From a virus, in IMG/VR virus record IMGVR_UViG_3300008954_000093, positions 1 to 43,101 of that record: a DNA stretch of 43,101 bases; one strand, given 5' to 3'. Position 1 is the first letter of the stretch. The number at the start of each line of letters is the position of its first letter. Positions 7,435 to 15,049 of the stretch are shown here, in pieces. Below the pieces are notes generated by a model that saw only the letters and a list, made by a program, of their open reading frames with translations, did no database searches and was not told the DNA's origin. A program made the position numbers and the translations under genes.

Positions 7435-7567
7435 CAAATATTCTGCCTTGTCGCCACAGGTAATGTCTGCCGCATTCGCAGACAATCCGGAATGTCCACA
7501 TCCCGGTTGTAGCGCCGCTTTCGGCTTCTTCGCTTAAATCGTTAGAACATTTGGGACAGTGAATCAT
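7388..7567 (-). CDS. 59-residue zinc-ribbon protein
   Basis: Reading leftward from ATG 7567 there is a 59-codon frame ending at TGA 7390-7388. It is preceded by an excellent ribosome site (GGGAGG, five to six bases upstream). The N-terminal half has CPKC (residues 4-7) and CECG (30-33), the two knuckles of a zinc ribbon, separated by a Trp-containing beta-like segment (MWTFRIV). The Ser/Pro tail lies antisense to the end of whiB, so the two convergent genes overlap by 47 bases. It is the last gene of the leftward 9569-7388 group. Function unknown; such ribbons often bind nucleic acid. Confidence 0.7.
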   Translation of the reverse strand: MIHCPKCSNDLSEEAESGATTGMWTFRIVCECGRHYLWRQGRIFAMRTASTPSPSPVSR

Positions 7568-7622
7568 GATTAACCTCCCACAACCAAGGTACCACTACTA
7601 CTAATAGTAGGTTGTAAGTCCA

Positions 7623-8219
7623 CTAAAATAGTTCCGGGCCGACCAAATCCTTGAGATAACGATTCATTTGGTAATGATAAACGTTCCACTGGTCTTTGTG
7701 TGACCTGAACTGATTGTTGTTTGATGGACGAGGATCCACTTCACCCTTTTTCAAAGGGGTGGCACGGTCGTAGAAGTCCTTCTTCGATAACCATCCTATG
7801 AACCAGCCGACGTTCCCCGGCACCTTCACTCCGTCAACCATTGCTTCTTCGTGGTAGCCGATACGCATAAAGGCGAAAGCATCTACGTCTTGGTTGTCTT
7901 CACGACCCATGGCAACGCTGCCCTCCCAAAGTTTGTCGGGCATGGTTTTGGCCCATTTGGTTTTTACGTCGATCTTGATCTGGTTGACATCTAGATCGTA
8001 ATGGGGGTTGGGCTTGTGTTCGATCTCTAACGGGAACTGGTACTGGTGTGTTGTCAGAACTTCCTTGAAGGCGAGTTCTCCAAGACAACCCAAGAGGTCG
8101 CCCCCACCTTCCAGAATAGAACCACGACGACCTGTCCCGTCGCCCATGGCGTCAGCCATCTGTTGGGCCTCCGCTTTCATCTCTTCGGTCAGAACGACCT
8201 TGTTTGGAGGTAACCACAT
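7623..8219 (-). CDS. PD-(D/E)XK nuclease-like protein
   Basis: A 198-residue protein with the spaced residues of a restriction-endonuclease-like fold: Glu48 in CLGELAF, Asp75 in YDLDV, then IDVKTK with Asp84 and Lys86. A conserved Trp-rich segment (GWFIGWLSKKDFYDR) follows. Stand-alone phage proteins of this shape may be Holliday-junction or repair nucleases. The motif match is visible, but activity is inferred. It lies 4 bases after the upstream gene in a leftward operon. The start has no clear ribosome site, so an internal ATG cannot be excluded. Confidence 0.6.
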   Translation of the reverse strand: MWLPPNKVVLTEEMKAEAQQMADAMGDGTGRRGSILEGGGDLLGCLGELAFKEVLTTHQYQFPLEIEHKPNPHYDLDVNQIKIDVKTKWAKTMPDKLWEGSVAMGREDNQDVDAFAFMRIGYHEEAMVDGVKVPGNVGWFIGWLSKKDFYDRATPLKKGEVDPRPSNNNQFRSHKDQWNVYHYQMNRYLKDLVGPELF

Positions 8220-8223
8220 AATT

Positions 8224-8553
8224 TTACCAATCGTGAATTGTTTTAAGAATAATTGGGGTTCCCTCGCCCAACCACGCGTTGAACGTGTTGTGACTTAGGA
8301 AGTCCCAAGCATCCTCAAAGTCCCAGCCCTCTGTCCAGACGAGATGTTCTACCATCTTTTGTTCGTCATAGACGAGGACTGGGTCTTTTGAGTATTGGCA
8401 ACCGATGCCGATAATGGCTTCGTCAAAAGTTGGATCAACAAAACGCAATGCTTTGGGATTCGATTCTTGGAGTTCATCTAGCATGAAATCCAGTTGCGTT
8501 TGTTTTGGTTCCTCTTGATCCATAGGGATAACCCTGAACTTTGGCCTTGGCAT
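8224..8553 (-). CDS. conserved small phage protein, function unknown
   Basis: A 109-residue acidic protein with the text FDEAIIGIG...DPVLVYD...W.FEDAWDFLSHN...WLGEGTPI. This matches a widespread but uncharacterised family of about 80-100 residues in phages and bacteria, where (D/E)EAIIG, VxYD and GEGTP are the constant parts. It follows the DUF932 gene after 11 bases. ATG 8553 has no obvious ribosome site. ATG 8523 (MDQEEPK), with CAGGG upstream, is an alternative that keeps all conserved parts. Confidence 0.7.
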   Translation of the reverse strand: MPRPKFRVIPMDQEEPKQTQLDFMLDELQESNPKALRFVDPTFDEAIIGIGCQYSKDPVLVYDEQKMVEHLVWTEGWDFEDAWDFLSHNTFNAWLGEGTPIILKTIHDW

Positions 8554-8564
8554 CGGAGACGATT

Positions 8565-9569
8565 CTAAACAGTCTGTAGAATCAAATCTGTTGCTTTGGC
8601 CTTCATCAGATGGGACTTGTTCCCAATCGTCATCGCAGCCATTGCGTTGCGCTTCGGGTCATCGAACCAATGATGGTCGTAGTATTCCCCAACTGCGTTC
8701 AACAGGCTCCAACCGTTGTAGCCATAACCACCTGCGTTCTTCGCATTCCCGTACAGGGAACGAACCATCGAAATGGTTTCGTCGCGGTTGACCTTCTTAC
8801 GGTCGGTATCTGCATCCCTCTCAGGCCACAGACCATTCAGAACGCTGTCAATCTTGTTGCTGGAAGCAGGCATAGGAGCCGCAAGCAGCCTCTCCGCTTT
8901 GGCGCTGAATTCACTCGCCCAATCCCGTGAGATCTGGAGAACCTCGTTGGCCTCTTCCAAAGCCCTGTTGTAATTGGCCGTATGACGAGCAGTCACTACG
9001 GATCGTGCAGACTTCAATCCCATGCGAACCGTGTTTGCACAGACGGCCCGAATGTCGGTATTCGCATAGGTGATCGGCGTGGTGCCATCGTGGCTTGTAT
9101 GAACGACAAGGAACCGCTGGATCCTGTCGGCTACGCCCATGGGATCCAGAACGAGGGTTCCCAAGTCAATGGTCGCGAAGAACTCACGACCGTCCTTGAG
9201 GACGCCTGCTGTATCCATAATGGCATCGCCTGCGGAGGCTCCGACAACATTCAAAGCCTTCTCCAAGACCGTGGAGTTCTGTACGATCCGGTATCGGTCT
9301 TTCACAACCTCAAACGGAACGACGCCACCGTCATCGTTCAGACGGGCCGTGATGTGCCTGTCTTCCATTTCCATCAAGATCCCATTGGGGGTGATGTACT
9401 TTACGGGCAGGAGGGTAACCTCATAGTCGGCCTTCGCTGCCTCTAGGATGGCTGGTGCCGTCTGGTATCCCGACAGGGCTACGCCCAGCCGGTGCCATGG
9501 CGCACCACCTTCTTTACGATAGGCGAAACTGGCTTCGCCGCTTCCTGATACTTCTAATTCGTGACTCAT
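8565..9569 (-). CDS. DUF932 phage/plasmid-like protein
   Basis: A 334-residue protein starting MSHELEVSGSG with the PWHRLG motif near residue 25, the hallmark opening of the DUF932 (phage/plasmid-like) family. Family members are often among the most strongly expressed early phage genes, but their biochemical role is unknown. The start at 9569 is chosen because GAGGAGG lies just upstream and the promoter at 9601-9629 puts the transcript start near 9594. That excludes a longer frame from 9689. It heads the leftward group DUF932, conserved small protein, PD-(D/E)XK-like protein, zinc ribbon. Confidence 0.85.
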   Translation of the reverse strand: MSHELEVSGSGEASFAYRKEGGAPWHRLGVALSGYQTAPAILEAAKADYEVTLLPVKYITPNGILMEMEDRHITARLNDDGGVVPFEVVKDRYRIVQNSTVLEKALNVVGASAGDAIMDTAGVLKDGREFFATIDLGTLVLDPMGVADRIQRFLVVHTSHDGTTPITYANTDIRAVCANTVRMGLKSARSVVTARHTANYNRALEEANEVLQISRDWASEFSAKAERLLAAPMPASSNKIDSVLNGLWPERDADTDRKKVNRDETISMVRSLYGNAKNAGGYGYNGWSLLNAVGEYYDHHWFDDPKRNAMAAMTIGNKSHLMKAKATDLILQTV

Positions 9570-9600
9570 ATTTTCTACCTCCTCAAAGGTCGTTGAGATA

Positions 9601-9629
9601 ATACTATCCCATCCGGAGTCATTTGTCAA
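9601..9629 (-). promoter_or_regulatory. near-consensus sigma70-type promoter for DUF932 operon
   Basis: On the minus strand TTGACA (9629-9624) is followed by a 17-bp spacer and TAGTAT (9606-9601). The predicted start near 9594 gives a short leader carrying the GAGGAGG ribosome site of the DUF932 gene. It is one of the two strongest promoters in the window, as expected for an early operon recognised by host sigma factor. Confidence 0.75.
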
Positions 9630-9660
9630 GCATTTAGATTTGTAGTAGGTTGGAATCAAC

Positions 9661-11601
9661 ATGACCACCGAAAAGGCGATTCGCCTCAACGATGACCAAA
9701 TAGTTCTGAACAGCCCCTATGAGGCCAATGAAGTGGCTGCTATCAAGGGGGTTCCGGGCGCTAAGTGGGATCGACTGGGCCAAGTGTGGAGAATCCCAGT
9801 TTCCAGTTTGAAGCCCTTGAAGATCTTTGCCGTTCAGTTCGATTATTGGCTTGATCCTGATCTGCGCGTGTTGGATCTGCCTGACCCTCCTTATGAGATG
9901 CAGGGAATAGAACTGGTTGACGAAAGTCTGATCATCAGGTTTGCCTATGATTCCGTGAAGGTCGCTGCTGTTCGTCAAATCGCAGGTTCGTGGTGGAACA
10001 CGAAGAAGAAGGTTTGGGAGGCTCCAAGATCCAGTCTTTCCCAAGCACTTCAGTTCGCACGAAACTTCCGGATGAATGTTCCCGAAGAACTTGAGTCGAT
10101 GGAACTCAAGGTTATTGAGGAGCAAGCACAGAAGATTGCTGCTTCCCGTTCACTGAACGCTGAGATTGAAGTTCCAGACCTTGTTGGTGAATTGCTCCCC
10201 TACCAGAAGGCCGGAGTTCAATACCTCGTAGATCATAAGAAACTGTTCCTAGCAGACGAAATGGGAACCGGAAAATCAGTCATGTCGTTGGCTGCGGTCC
10301 AATGCGAAAATGCGTACCCCTCTCTCATCGTATGTCCACCCAACTTGGCGTTGAATTGGGCCACGGAAATCGACAAGTTCTTTCCAAGTCGAACATGGCG
10401 ACGGGTGATCAACCGAAGCGAGTTTCCAGAGGAAGAAGCAGACTTCACTATCATTGGGTATTCCAACATCGACTATCACCCCGAAGCGTTGAAGGGATAC
10501 CAGTCCTACATATTTGACGAAAGCCACTATCTCAAAAATCCCAAAGCGAAGAGAACAAAGTGTGCCCAGAAACTCGCAAAAACAGTACCGAATACAGGGT
10601 TGGTTTTTTGCCTTACTGGAACGCCTATTACATCTCGTCCGGCTGAGTACGGACCCCAACTGGAAATCATCGGAAGACTTAAGGAATTCGGAGGACTCTG
10701 GGCCTTCTACAAGAGGTACTGCGGAGCCTTCCAAGACCGGTTCAAGCAATGGCACATCGACGGAGCCACCAACCTAGATGAACTCAACGAACGCCTCAGG
10801 GGATCGTGCTATATAAGAAGGACTAAAGATCAAGTCCTCAAGGATCTTCCACCCATCCGGCATTCTGAATGGATGATCGAACCTGATCCCAAATACGCAA
10901 AGGAATACAAACAGGCAGAAGAGGACATCGTTCAGTTCCTTGCTGACCGGGCTGCTGAGTTGGCTGCCGAACTAGGTCAGGATCCAAGGAGCGCTGCGGT
11001 GCGGGCCAGATTCAAAGCAGAAGCACACGAACATTTGGTCAGGCTTTCCGTTCTAAAGAAAATCGCAGCCAAGTCAAAACTCAAAGCAGTGGACGAATGG
11101 GTTCAGATCCGCATCAACGAAGGACGCAAGGTGGTGTTGGCTGCCCATCATCGTGAAATCGTTGATGCCTTAGCGGATGAATATGGCGGGTTGAAAATCC
11201 AAGGCGGGATGAAAGTAGACGATGTAGAGAAGGCCAAGAGCGCATTCATGGAGCAATCGGCGGAAGATGCTCCTGTGATTGTGCTGTCCATTCAGGCTTC
11301 CAAGGCTGGACACACTCTGACGGCTGCACAGGACATGCTTTTTATTGAGCATCCTTGGACACCCGCAGATGTGGATCAGGTGTCTGCGCGAATACACCGC
11401 ATAGGAACCAAGGGAAGCGTACAGATAACTCATGCTTTGGCGGCTGGAACTATTGATGAATCGGTCTATAGCCTCATCAACCACAAGCGTTCCGTAGTGG
11501 ATGCGGCCACTGAAGGTACGGCAGAAGGGTCGGAAGGCGTAACTGCCGCAAGTCTGATGGAAGACTTTCTTTCTGAGGCAGACACTAGAGGTAAGATCTA
11601 G
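9661..11601 (+). CDS. SNF2-family helicase, SMARCAL1-like
   Basis: A 646-residue ATPase. Two N-terminal copies of a HARP-like annealing-helicase module are visible (residues about 20-60 and 90-130, each with W....W at the end: AKWDRLGQVWRIP and GSWWNTKKKVWEAP). The SNF2 core follows: Walker A DEMGTGKS (199-206), DESH (286-289), LTGTP (about 320), and in the second lobe SIQASKAGHTL and QVSARIHRIGT. Family members rewind or remodel forked and stalled DNA, so a role in fork repair or recombination-dependent replication is likely. It stands alone, divergent from the DUF932 operon, and ends just before a strong terminator. The ribosome site is weak. Confidence 0.9.
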   Translation: MTTEKAIRLNDDQIVLNSPYEANEVAAIKGVPGAKWDRLGQVWRIPVSSLKPLKIFAVQFDYWLDPDLRVLDLPDPPYEMQGIELVDESLIIRFAYDSVKVAAVRQIAGSWWNTKKKVWEAPRSSLSQALQFARNFRMNVPEELESMELKVIEEQAQKIAASRSLNAEIEVPDLVGELLPYQKAGVQYLVDHKKLFLADEMGTGKSVMSLAAVQCENAYPSLIVCPPNLALNWATEIDKFFPSRTWRRVINRSEFPEEEADFTIIGYSNIDYHPEALKGYQSYIFDESHYLKNPKAKRTKCAQKLAKTVPNTGLVFCLTGTPITSRPAEYGPQLEIIGRLKEFGGLWAFYKRYCGAFQDRFKQWHIDGATNLDELNERLRGSCYIRRTKDQVLKDLPPIRHSEWMIEPDPKYAKEYKQAEEDIVQFLADRAAELAAELGQDPRSAAVRARFKAEAHEHLVRLSVLKKIAAKSKLKAVDEWVQIRINEGRKVVLAAHHREIVDALADEYGGLKIQGGMKVDDVEKAKSAFMEQSAEDAPVIVLSIQASKAGHTLTAAQDMLFIEHPWTPADVDQVSARIHRIGTKGSVQITHALAAGTIDESVYSLINHKRSVVDAATEGTAEGSEGVTAASLMEDFLSEADTRGKI

Positions 11602-11671
11602 AAGTCACAATGGTTCAGGTTCCCCGGCAGGGAATCTCCGACTTAGGTTAGGAGGTGCGACCGCTACACCG

Positions 11672-11707
11672 AAAGGGGCGGGTCGGACTTCCGGCCCGCC
11701 CCTTTTT
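11672..11707. terminator. bidirectional intrinsic terminator
   Basis: AAAGGGGCGGG (11672-11682) pairs with CCCGCCCCTTT across a short loop and is followed by TTTTT. The complement also ends in a T run, so it can stop both converging transcripts: the SNF2 gene (ends 11601) and the ParB-like gene (ends 11706). Confidence 0.9.
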
Positions 11708-12218
11708 ATGCGTCTGGCGTAGGCGGTCGCTCTATACTGAAATCTTCACTGGCCGTGGATTCGATAGGGATCCACGCCTTGCTGTAAGAATGCTCTGAAA
11801 CTTTCCTCTTCTTGACGAGGGATCCATCCAGCAGCACATCCAGTTCATCTATTTTCATATTGAATGAATTCAAGATGACCTGTTCGTCCATGGCTACGCT
11901 CAATAGACGAATCGTTTTACTGAGACGATGTGGGACAATCTCTCCTCTGGCCCTGTTGAGTTGGATGTGAAGCATCATTGCTTCTGTCTTTCCACAATCG
12001 CGCCTTTGAACGGGAATCTTTTTAAGACCCAGCGACTGTGCGGCGACCCAGCGGGCGAAACCGTCGATGATGGTGCCATCTGTCATAGTGAGAATTGGAT
12101 TGATCATTCCGTATTCTTCTATAGACTTCATCAGCCCAATCAGGTTGGGTTTTAGAATATGAGTGGTTCTCCAGTCGGGAACCTTGAGGTTTTCCGTTTT
12201 GAGAAGTTCCAAGTTCAT
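11706..12218 (-). CDS. ParB/sulfiredoxin-fold protein (IbrB/YbdM-like)
   Basis: A 170-residue protein with a ParB N-terminal-like domain: LKPNLIGLMKSIEEYGMINPI, then TIIDGFARWVAAQSLGLKKIPV. The usual G(E/N)xR turn is replaced by DGFARW. It overlaps the upstream PAPS-reductase-like gene by 4 bases (ATGA). That pairing mirrors the known IbrA/IbrB and YbdN/YbdM couples, in which a PAPS-reductase-like protein and a ParB-like protein are encoded together. ParB-fold domains can hydrolyse nucleoside triphosphates. A role in chromosome partition is unlikely, because no ParA is present. The pair may modify nucleic acid or act in regulation; this is inference. Confidence 0.75.
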   Translation of the reverse strand: MNLELLKTENLKVPDWRTTHILKPNLIGLMKSIEEYGMINPILTMTDGTIIDGFARWVAAQSLGLKKIPVQRRDCGKTEAMMLHIQLNRARGEIVPHRLSKTIRLLSVAMDEQVILNSFNMKIDELDVLLDGSLVKKRKVSEHSYSKAWIPIESTASEDFSIERPPTPDA

Positions 12219-13369
12219 AAAAGATCATCTACCTTATCTAAGTCGTCGGCTTCCTGTAAGGCAGCGACGCGCATCCTGTGGGCTTTCGTTTTCGGACCGA
12301 CCGGTGATGGGGCTGTATGGCGAAATTCATTTAGCAGCAGTATCCGAATCAAGTGATCAATCGGATAGCCATAGGGATCGTTATTACGCTTTTTGCGAAA
12401 TTCTGCTACGAATTTCATAGCGTCTTGGTGTTTTCCCGGTGAAAGCATGTTCTCGTTGATGCAACGACGAACGCCGTCCCAACTTTCCTGAGCGTAAGAA
12501 GCAATCAGGGATTCGATATTGAAATCCTTCCACAGCCGACGCTGGGCATCTATGTGTGGAAATGCCGTCACTAGAGCGTCATAAAACTCTGGCTCCGTTG
12601 TAACTACATCATTGAGCCTGCGAGCAGCAACAGAGTGTAACGGAATTCCCACCCGTGTGTTTGCTCCCGACATTGCTGCGTAGTCGTAATACTCGCAATA
12701 GGGGAAGTTGTTGTCCACGGATACATACTTGAGAACATCGTCTGTAATCCAATCGTAAATAGGTTTGATGAGTCGCAACGGAATGGCCTTGCTCAGCCGG
12801 TATGGACGATTGATGTAGTTCTCATGGAGTTTTTGGACAACGGACCGATATCGAATCATGGATTCGTTTGCCCGAATACCCGTGAGGAAGGCGGTTCGAC
12901 CTTCCTTCCCTTGCATCGTGTAATAATCAACAGGCTGCGGAACCACCACGCTATTATCTAGTCCGAAATCTTGGGCGGTGATAGCCCACGGGGGTATCTC
13001 CCGAACCAAGCGTCCTTCTTCTTGTCGCTGTTTTGACCAGAGCAGAACGTACTCTCTGCGACCAAGCACCCAAATTTCCTGCCCCATCGGCAGGCAGTAC
13101 CACTCCATGTCAACCCACGGAAGATCTTTGACCCATTCCATGTAACGGATAACGGCAGGACTGACCATTTCTTCATCACGGAAGATGGTCTTGACGGGTC
13201 CAAGTCCTCGTTCTTCATGGATTTCTTTCGCAAGAAGTAGGACGGCAGAAGAATCTTTGCCTCCGCTGAACTGGACACAAACCGTGTCGAAAGTATCGTA
13301 AACGTGTCGGAGCCGTTCACGGGCTGCTTCGACTACGTTCATATCTAGGAATAGACGCTTACGCGGCAT
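12215..13369 (-). CDS. PAPS-reductase-like PP-loop ATPase (DUF3440/IbrA-like)
   Basis: A 384-residue protein with the PP-loop SGGKDS (residues 35-40), which binds ATP and adenylates a substrate. A long C-terminal region follows, with a Cys/Tyr-rich core (FPYCEYYDYAA) and segments typical of the DUF3440 branch of the PAPS reductase superfamily. Real PAPS reductases carry a C-terminal Cys motif that I do not see, so sulfate reduction is unlikely. Relatives modify nucleobases or DNA backbone, or act as regulators. It is translationally coupled to the ParB-like gene downstream. Its own ribosome site is poor; a 12-codon leader peptide with a strong site ends 9 bases before the start and may feed ribosomes to it. 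Confidence 0.8.
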   Translation of the reverse strand: MPRKRLFLDMNVVEAARERLRHVYDTFDTVCVQFSGGKDSSAVLLLAKEIHEERGLGPVKTIFRDEEMVSPAVIRYMEWVKDLPWVDMEWYCLPMGQEIWVLGRREYVLLWSKQRQEEGRLVREIPPWAITAQDFGLDNSVVVPQPVDYYTMQGKEGRTAFLTGIRANESMIRYRSVVQKLHENYINRPYRLSKAIPLRLIKPIYDWITDDVLKYVSVDNNFPYCEYYDYAAMSGANTRVGIPLHSVAARRLNDVVTTEPEFYDALVTAFPHIDAQRRLWKDFNIESLIASYAQESWDGVRRCINENMLSPGKHQDAMKFVAEFRKKRNNDPYGYPIDHLIRILLLNEFRHTAPSPVGPKTKAHRMRVAALQEADDLDKVDDLL

Positions 13370-13378
13370 AGGATTACT

Positions 13379-13417
13379 CTAGTTGTAACGCGGGACGGGA
13401 GGAGGGATGGTCCTCAT
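13379..13417 (-). CDS. possible 12-residue leader peptide
   Basis: ATG 13417-13415 is preceded by a textbook ribosome site (GGAGG, 13427-13423, five bases away) and opens MRTIPPPVPRYN followed by TAG. The stop lies 9 bases before the start of the PAPS-reductase-like gene, which lacks a good site of its own. The Pro-Pro-Pro run could stall ribosomes. A longer in-frame ATG at 13453 gives 24 codons but lacks a site. Either a translational-coupling leader or an attenuation device is possible, and a chance match cannot be excluded. Confidence 0.4.
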   Translation of the reverse strand: MRTIPPPVPRYN

Positions 13418-13446
13418 GCCAACCTCCGGCCCCGCGCCACAACCGA

Positions 13447-13472
13447 TAAGCATCCCCCGGCAGGGGGGCTTA
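13447..13472 (-). promoter_or_regulatory. stable hairpin in operon leader
   Basis: TAAGC and CCCCC pair with GGGGG and GCTTA around a GGCA loop. No T run follows on either strand, so it is not an intrinsic terminator. It lies in the 145-base leader of the PAPS-reductase-like/ParB-like operon, upstream of the mini-frame at 13379-13417. It may be a processing or regulatory structure. Confidence 0.5.
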
Positions 13473-13514
13473 GCATACCACAACCGCAAATACTGCTTAC
13501 TGCAACTAATAGTG

Positions 13515-14231
13515 TTAGGCGCGTGCGGCTTCAATGGCCTCTATTAGTTCTGCTTTTCGCAAATTCCGATATGCAACACCTGCTTCGGAAGCGATTTCTT
13601 TGAGTTCTGCCACGGTCAGTGAATCCAAATCTTCTGTTGGGGTTTCTACCGCTGCCTCTTCTTCATCTTCGTAGACCCTTGTGTCTTCTCCGCCGACGCC
13701 CAACAGTTTAGGAGTTTTAAAGTCCTGCAAACCTTTGTTCAGGTTTGTCCAGTTGATTTTGCCCGGAGATGTCCGCCCACTCGGCATGGAGGACCAAAGT
13801 AGAATCCCTTCAAAGGTAGTAAAAGTTTGTGTTCCCATTTCCCCACCTTCGTAGGTGATGGCGGGGACGGCCTCTGTGTCACACAGAAGTCTTAAAAGAC
13901 GACCAGCAGATTCTTCTTGCTCCGCTGTCAGGCTCACGTTTTCCTCTTTGACAATGGCGACAAAAATGCAACGAGATGACCATTGTGGTTGAGTGGGATG
14001 AAAATCGCCTATAACCCCATAATCCGTATTGAGGATCTTATGGATCTTCAACTCATCTGGATCAATCACATAGTGGGGGCGATGAGATCTAGAATCTCGC
14101 CCATAGGACCAAAGCGCTTGTTCTCCGGTCGGTGTACCTGTGGCCTCTAGGATCAACTTGGGGTTGATGAAGGGAAGTTCTGGTCCGCGCTTGTACGAAT
14201 CGGACAATATTTCTGTAAGGACTTCTATCAT
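13515..14231 (-). CDS. hypothetical protein with C-terminal Rho-N/SAP-like helix pair
   Basis: A 238-residue protein beginning behind AGAGGT at 14231. The N-terminal 180 residues are unrecognised but well ordered, with mixed beta and helix. An acidic hinge (EDEEEAAVETPTED) leads to LTVAELKEIASEAGVAYRN and a closing helix, the Rho N-terminal/SAP-like fold used to bind nucleic acid. It lies between the SSB gene and the PAPS-reductase-like operon on the same strand, which fits a DNA-transaction role. Function beyond that is unknown. Confidence 0.65.
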   Translation of the reverse strand: MIEVLTEILSDSYKRGPELPFINPKLILEATGTPTGEQALWSYGRDSRSHRPHYVIDPDELKIHKILNTDYGVIGDFHPTQPQWSSRCIFVAIVKEENVSLTAEQEESAGRLLRLLCDTEAVPAITYEGGEMGTQTFTTFEGILLWSSMPSGRTSPGKINWTNLNKGLQDFKTPKLLGVGGEDTRVYEDEEEAAVETPTEDLDSLTVAELKEIASEAGVAYRNLRKAELIEAIEAARA

Positions 14232-14284
14232 GTTGACCTCTGAAACTAGGCGCTAATATTCAGAGTTTACACCAACTATGTGTG

Positions 14285-14737
14285 TCAGAAGTCTAGTTCC
14301 TCATCGAACGGATCCTGCGAAGCGGCAGGCTTGGCCGCAACCGCTGCTGGCTGGGCGGCGTCGTCGCGCTTTTCGCGCTTCACCCGAACGAGGCTTTCGA
14401 TGTCCTCAACGGGAATCGAAATATCGTTGGCAACGACCTGAGTAGCGTAACGCTTCTCGCCTGTATTCTTATCTTCCCAACTGCGCTCTTCTAAGTAACC
14501 AGTAACGATGATCCGCTGGCCCTTCTGAACGATTCCTGCTGCCGCTTCAGCCAAGTCGCCCCAGACCTGAACGTTAAAGAATGAGGTGTTGGTCTTTTCC
14601 CAAGAATCACCCTGCTTGCGCCAGCGTTCGGTCGCCAGTCGCAACTTCAACATGCCGTTGCCGTTGCTGCTGTACTTGAGTTCAACGTCGATGACGTTAT
14701 TACCCTTGACGGTTACTTCTGTTCCTGAACGAGCCAC
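14285..14737 (-). CDS. ssb: single-stranded DNA-binding protein
   Basis: A 150-residue OB-fold protein. It has the typical SSB core (VELKYSSNGNGMLKLRLATE, FFNVQVWGDLAE, KGQRIIVTGYLEERSWED) and an acidic C-terminal tail DPFDEELDF, which recruits partner proteins. It starts at GTG 14737 behind AGGAGAG. It coats phage single strands during replication and annealing, and works naturally with the Rad52-like protein (18901-19545) and the primase-helicase. It is the usual size for bacterial and phage SSBs. Confidence 0.95.
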   Translation of the reverse strand: MARSGTEVTVKGNNVIDVELKYSSNGNGMLKLRLATERWRKQGDSWEKTNTSFFNVQVWGDLAEAAAGIVQKGQRIIVTGYLEERSWEDKNTGEKRYATQVVANDISIPVEDIESLVRVKREKRDDAAQPAAVAAKPAASQDPFDEELDF

Positions 14738-14821
14738 GGTTCTCTCCTAATACAAAATGGTTGATTGCCCGAAGCCCGTAGTGTAGCGTGGTGGGCACGC
14801 CACCGCAAGGGGAGGAGTACC

Positions 14822-15049
14822 GTGAGTAATTCAGATTCCATTCTGACTATTCGGGAACATCTGATTCAGGTCTGTATGGATTTAGTCGAAATTGGTGAAG
14901 AAGACGAGGCTGAGGTTCAAGAAGATTTTGAACAGATGGTCGATCTGATTCTTGAGTCCTTGGATTTGAAGATCACAGAAACCAAAGAGTCAGAGGACTC
15001 CACGATTTTCAACTGCACTATTCAGTTGATGTCGAACCTTCAGGACTGA
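14822..15049 (+). CDS. small acidic hypothetical protein
   Basis: A 75-residue acidic protein. GTG 14822 is chosen because GGGGAGGAG (14810-14818) lies just upstream. A longer in-frame ATG at 14765 has no such site. It is predicted to be mostly helical (VCMDLVEIGEEDEAEVQEDFEQMVDLILESLD). It is the only rightward gene inside the leftward 11.7-20 kb block, divergent from ssb and convergent with the ParB-like gene, which it overlaps by 32 bases. Function unknown. Confidence 0.65.
   Translation: MSNSDSILTIREHLIQVCMDLVEIGEEDEAEVQEDFEQMVDLILESLDLKITETKESEDSTIFNCTIQLMSNLQD

Noticed and set aside
9570-9689. 40-codon N-terminal extension of the DUF932 protein
   Set aside because: It spans the TTGACA-17-TAGTAT promoter, and the family-typical start with GAGGAGG is at 9569.
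13447-13472. Intrinsic terminator before the PAPS-reductase-like operon
   Set aside because: The hairpin is strong, but no T run follows on either strand.
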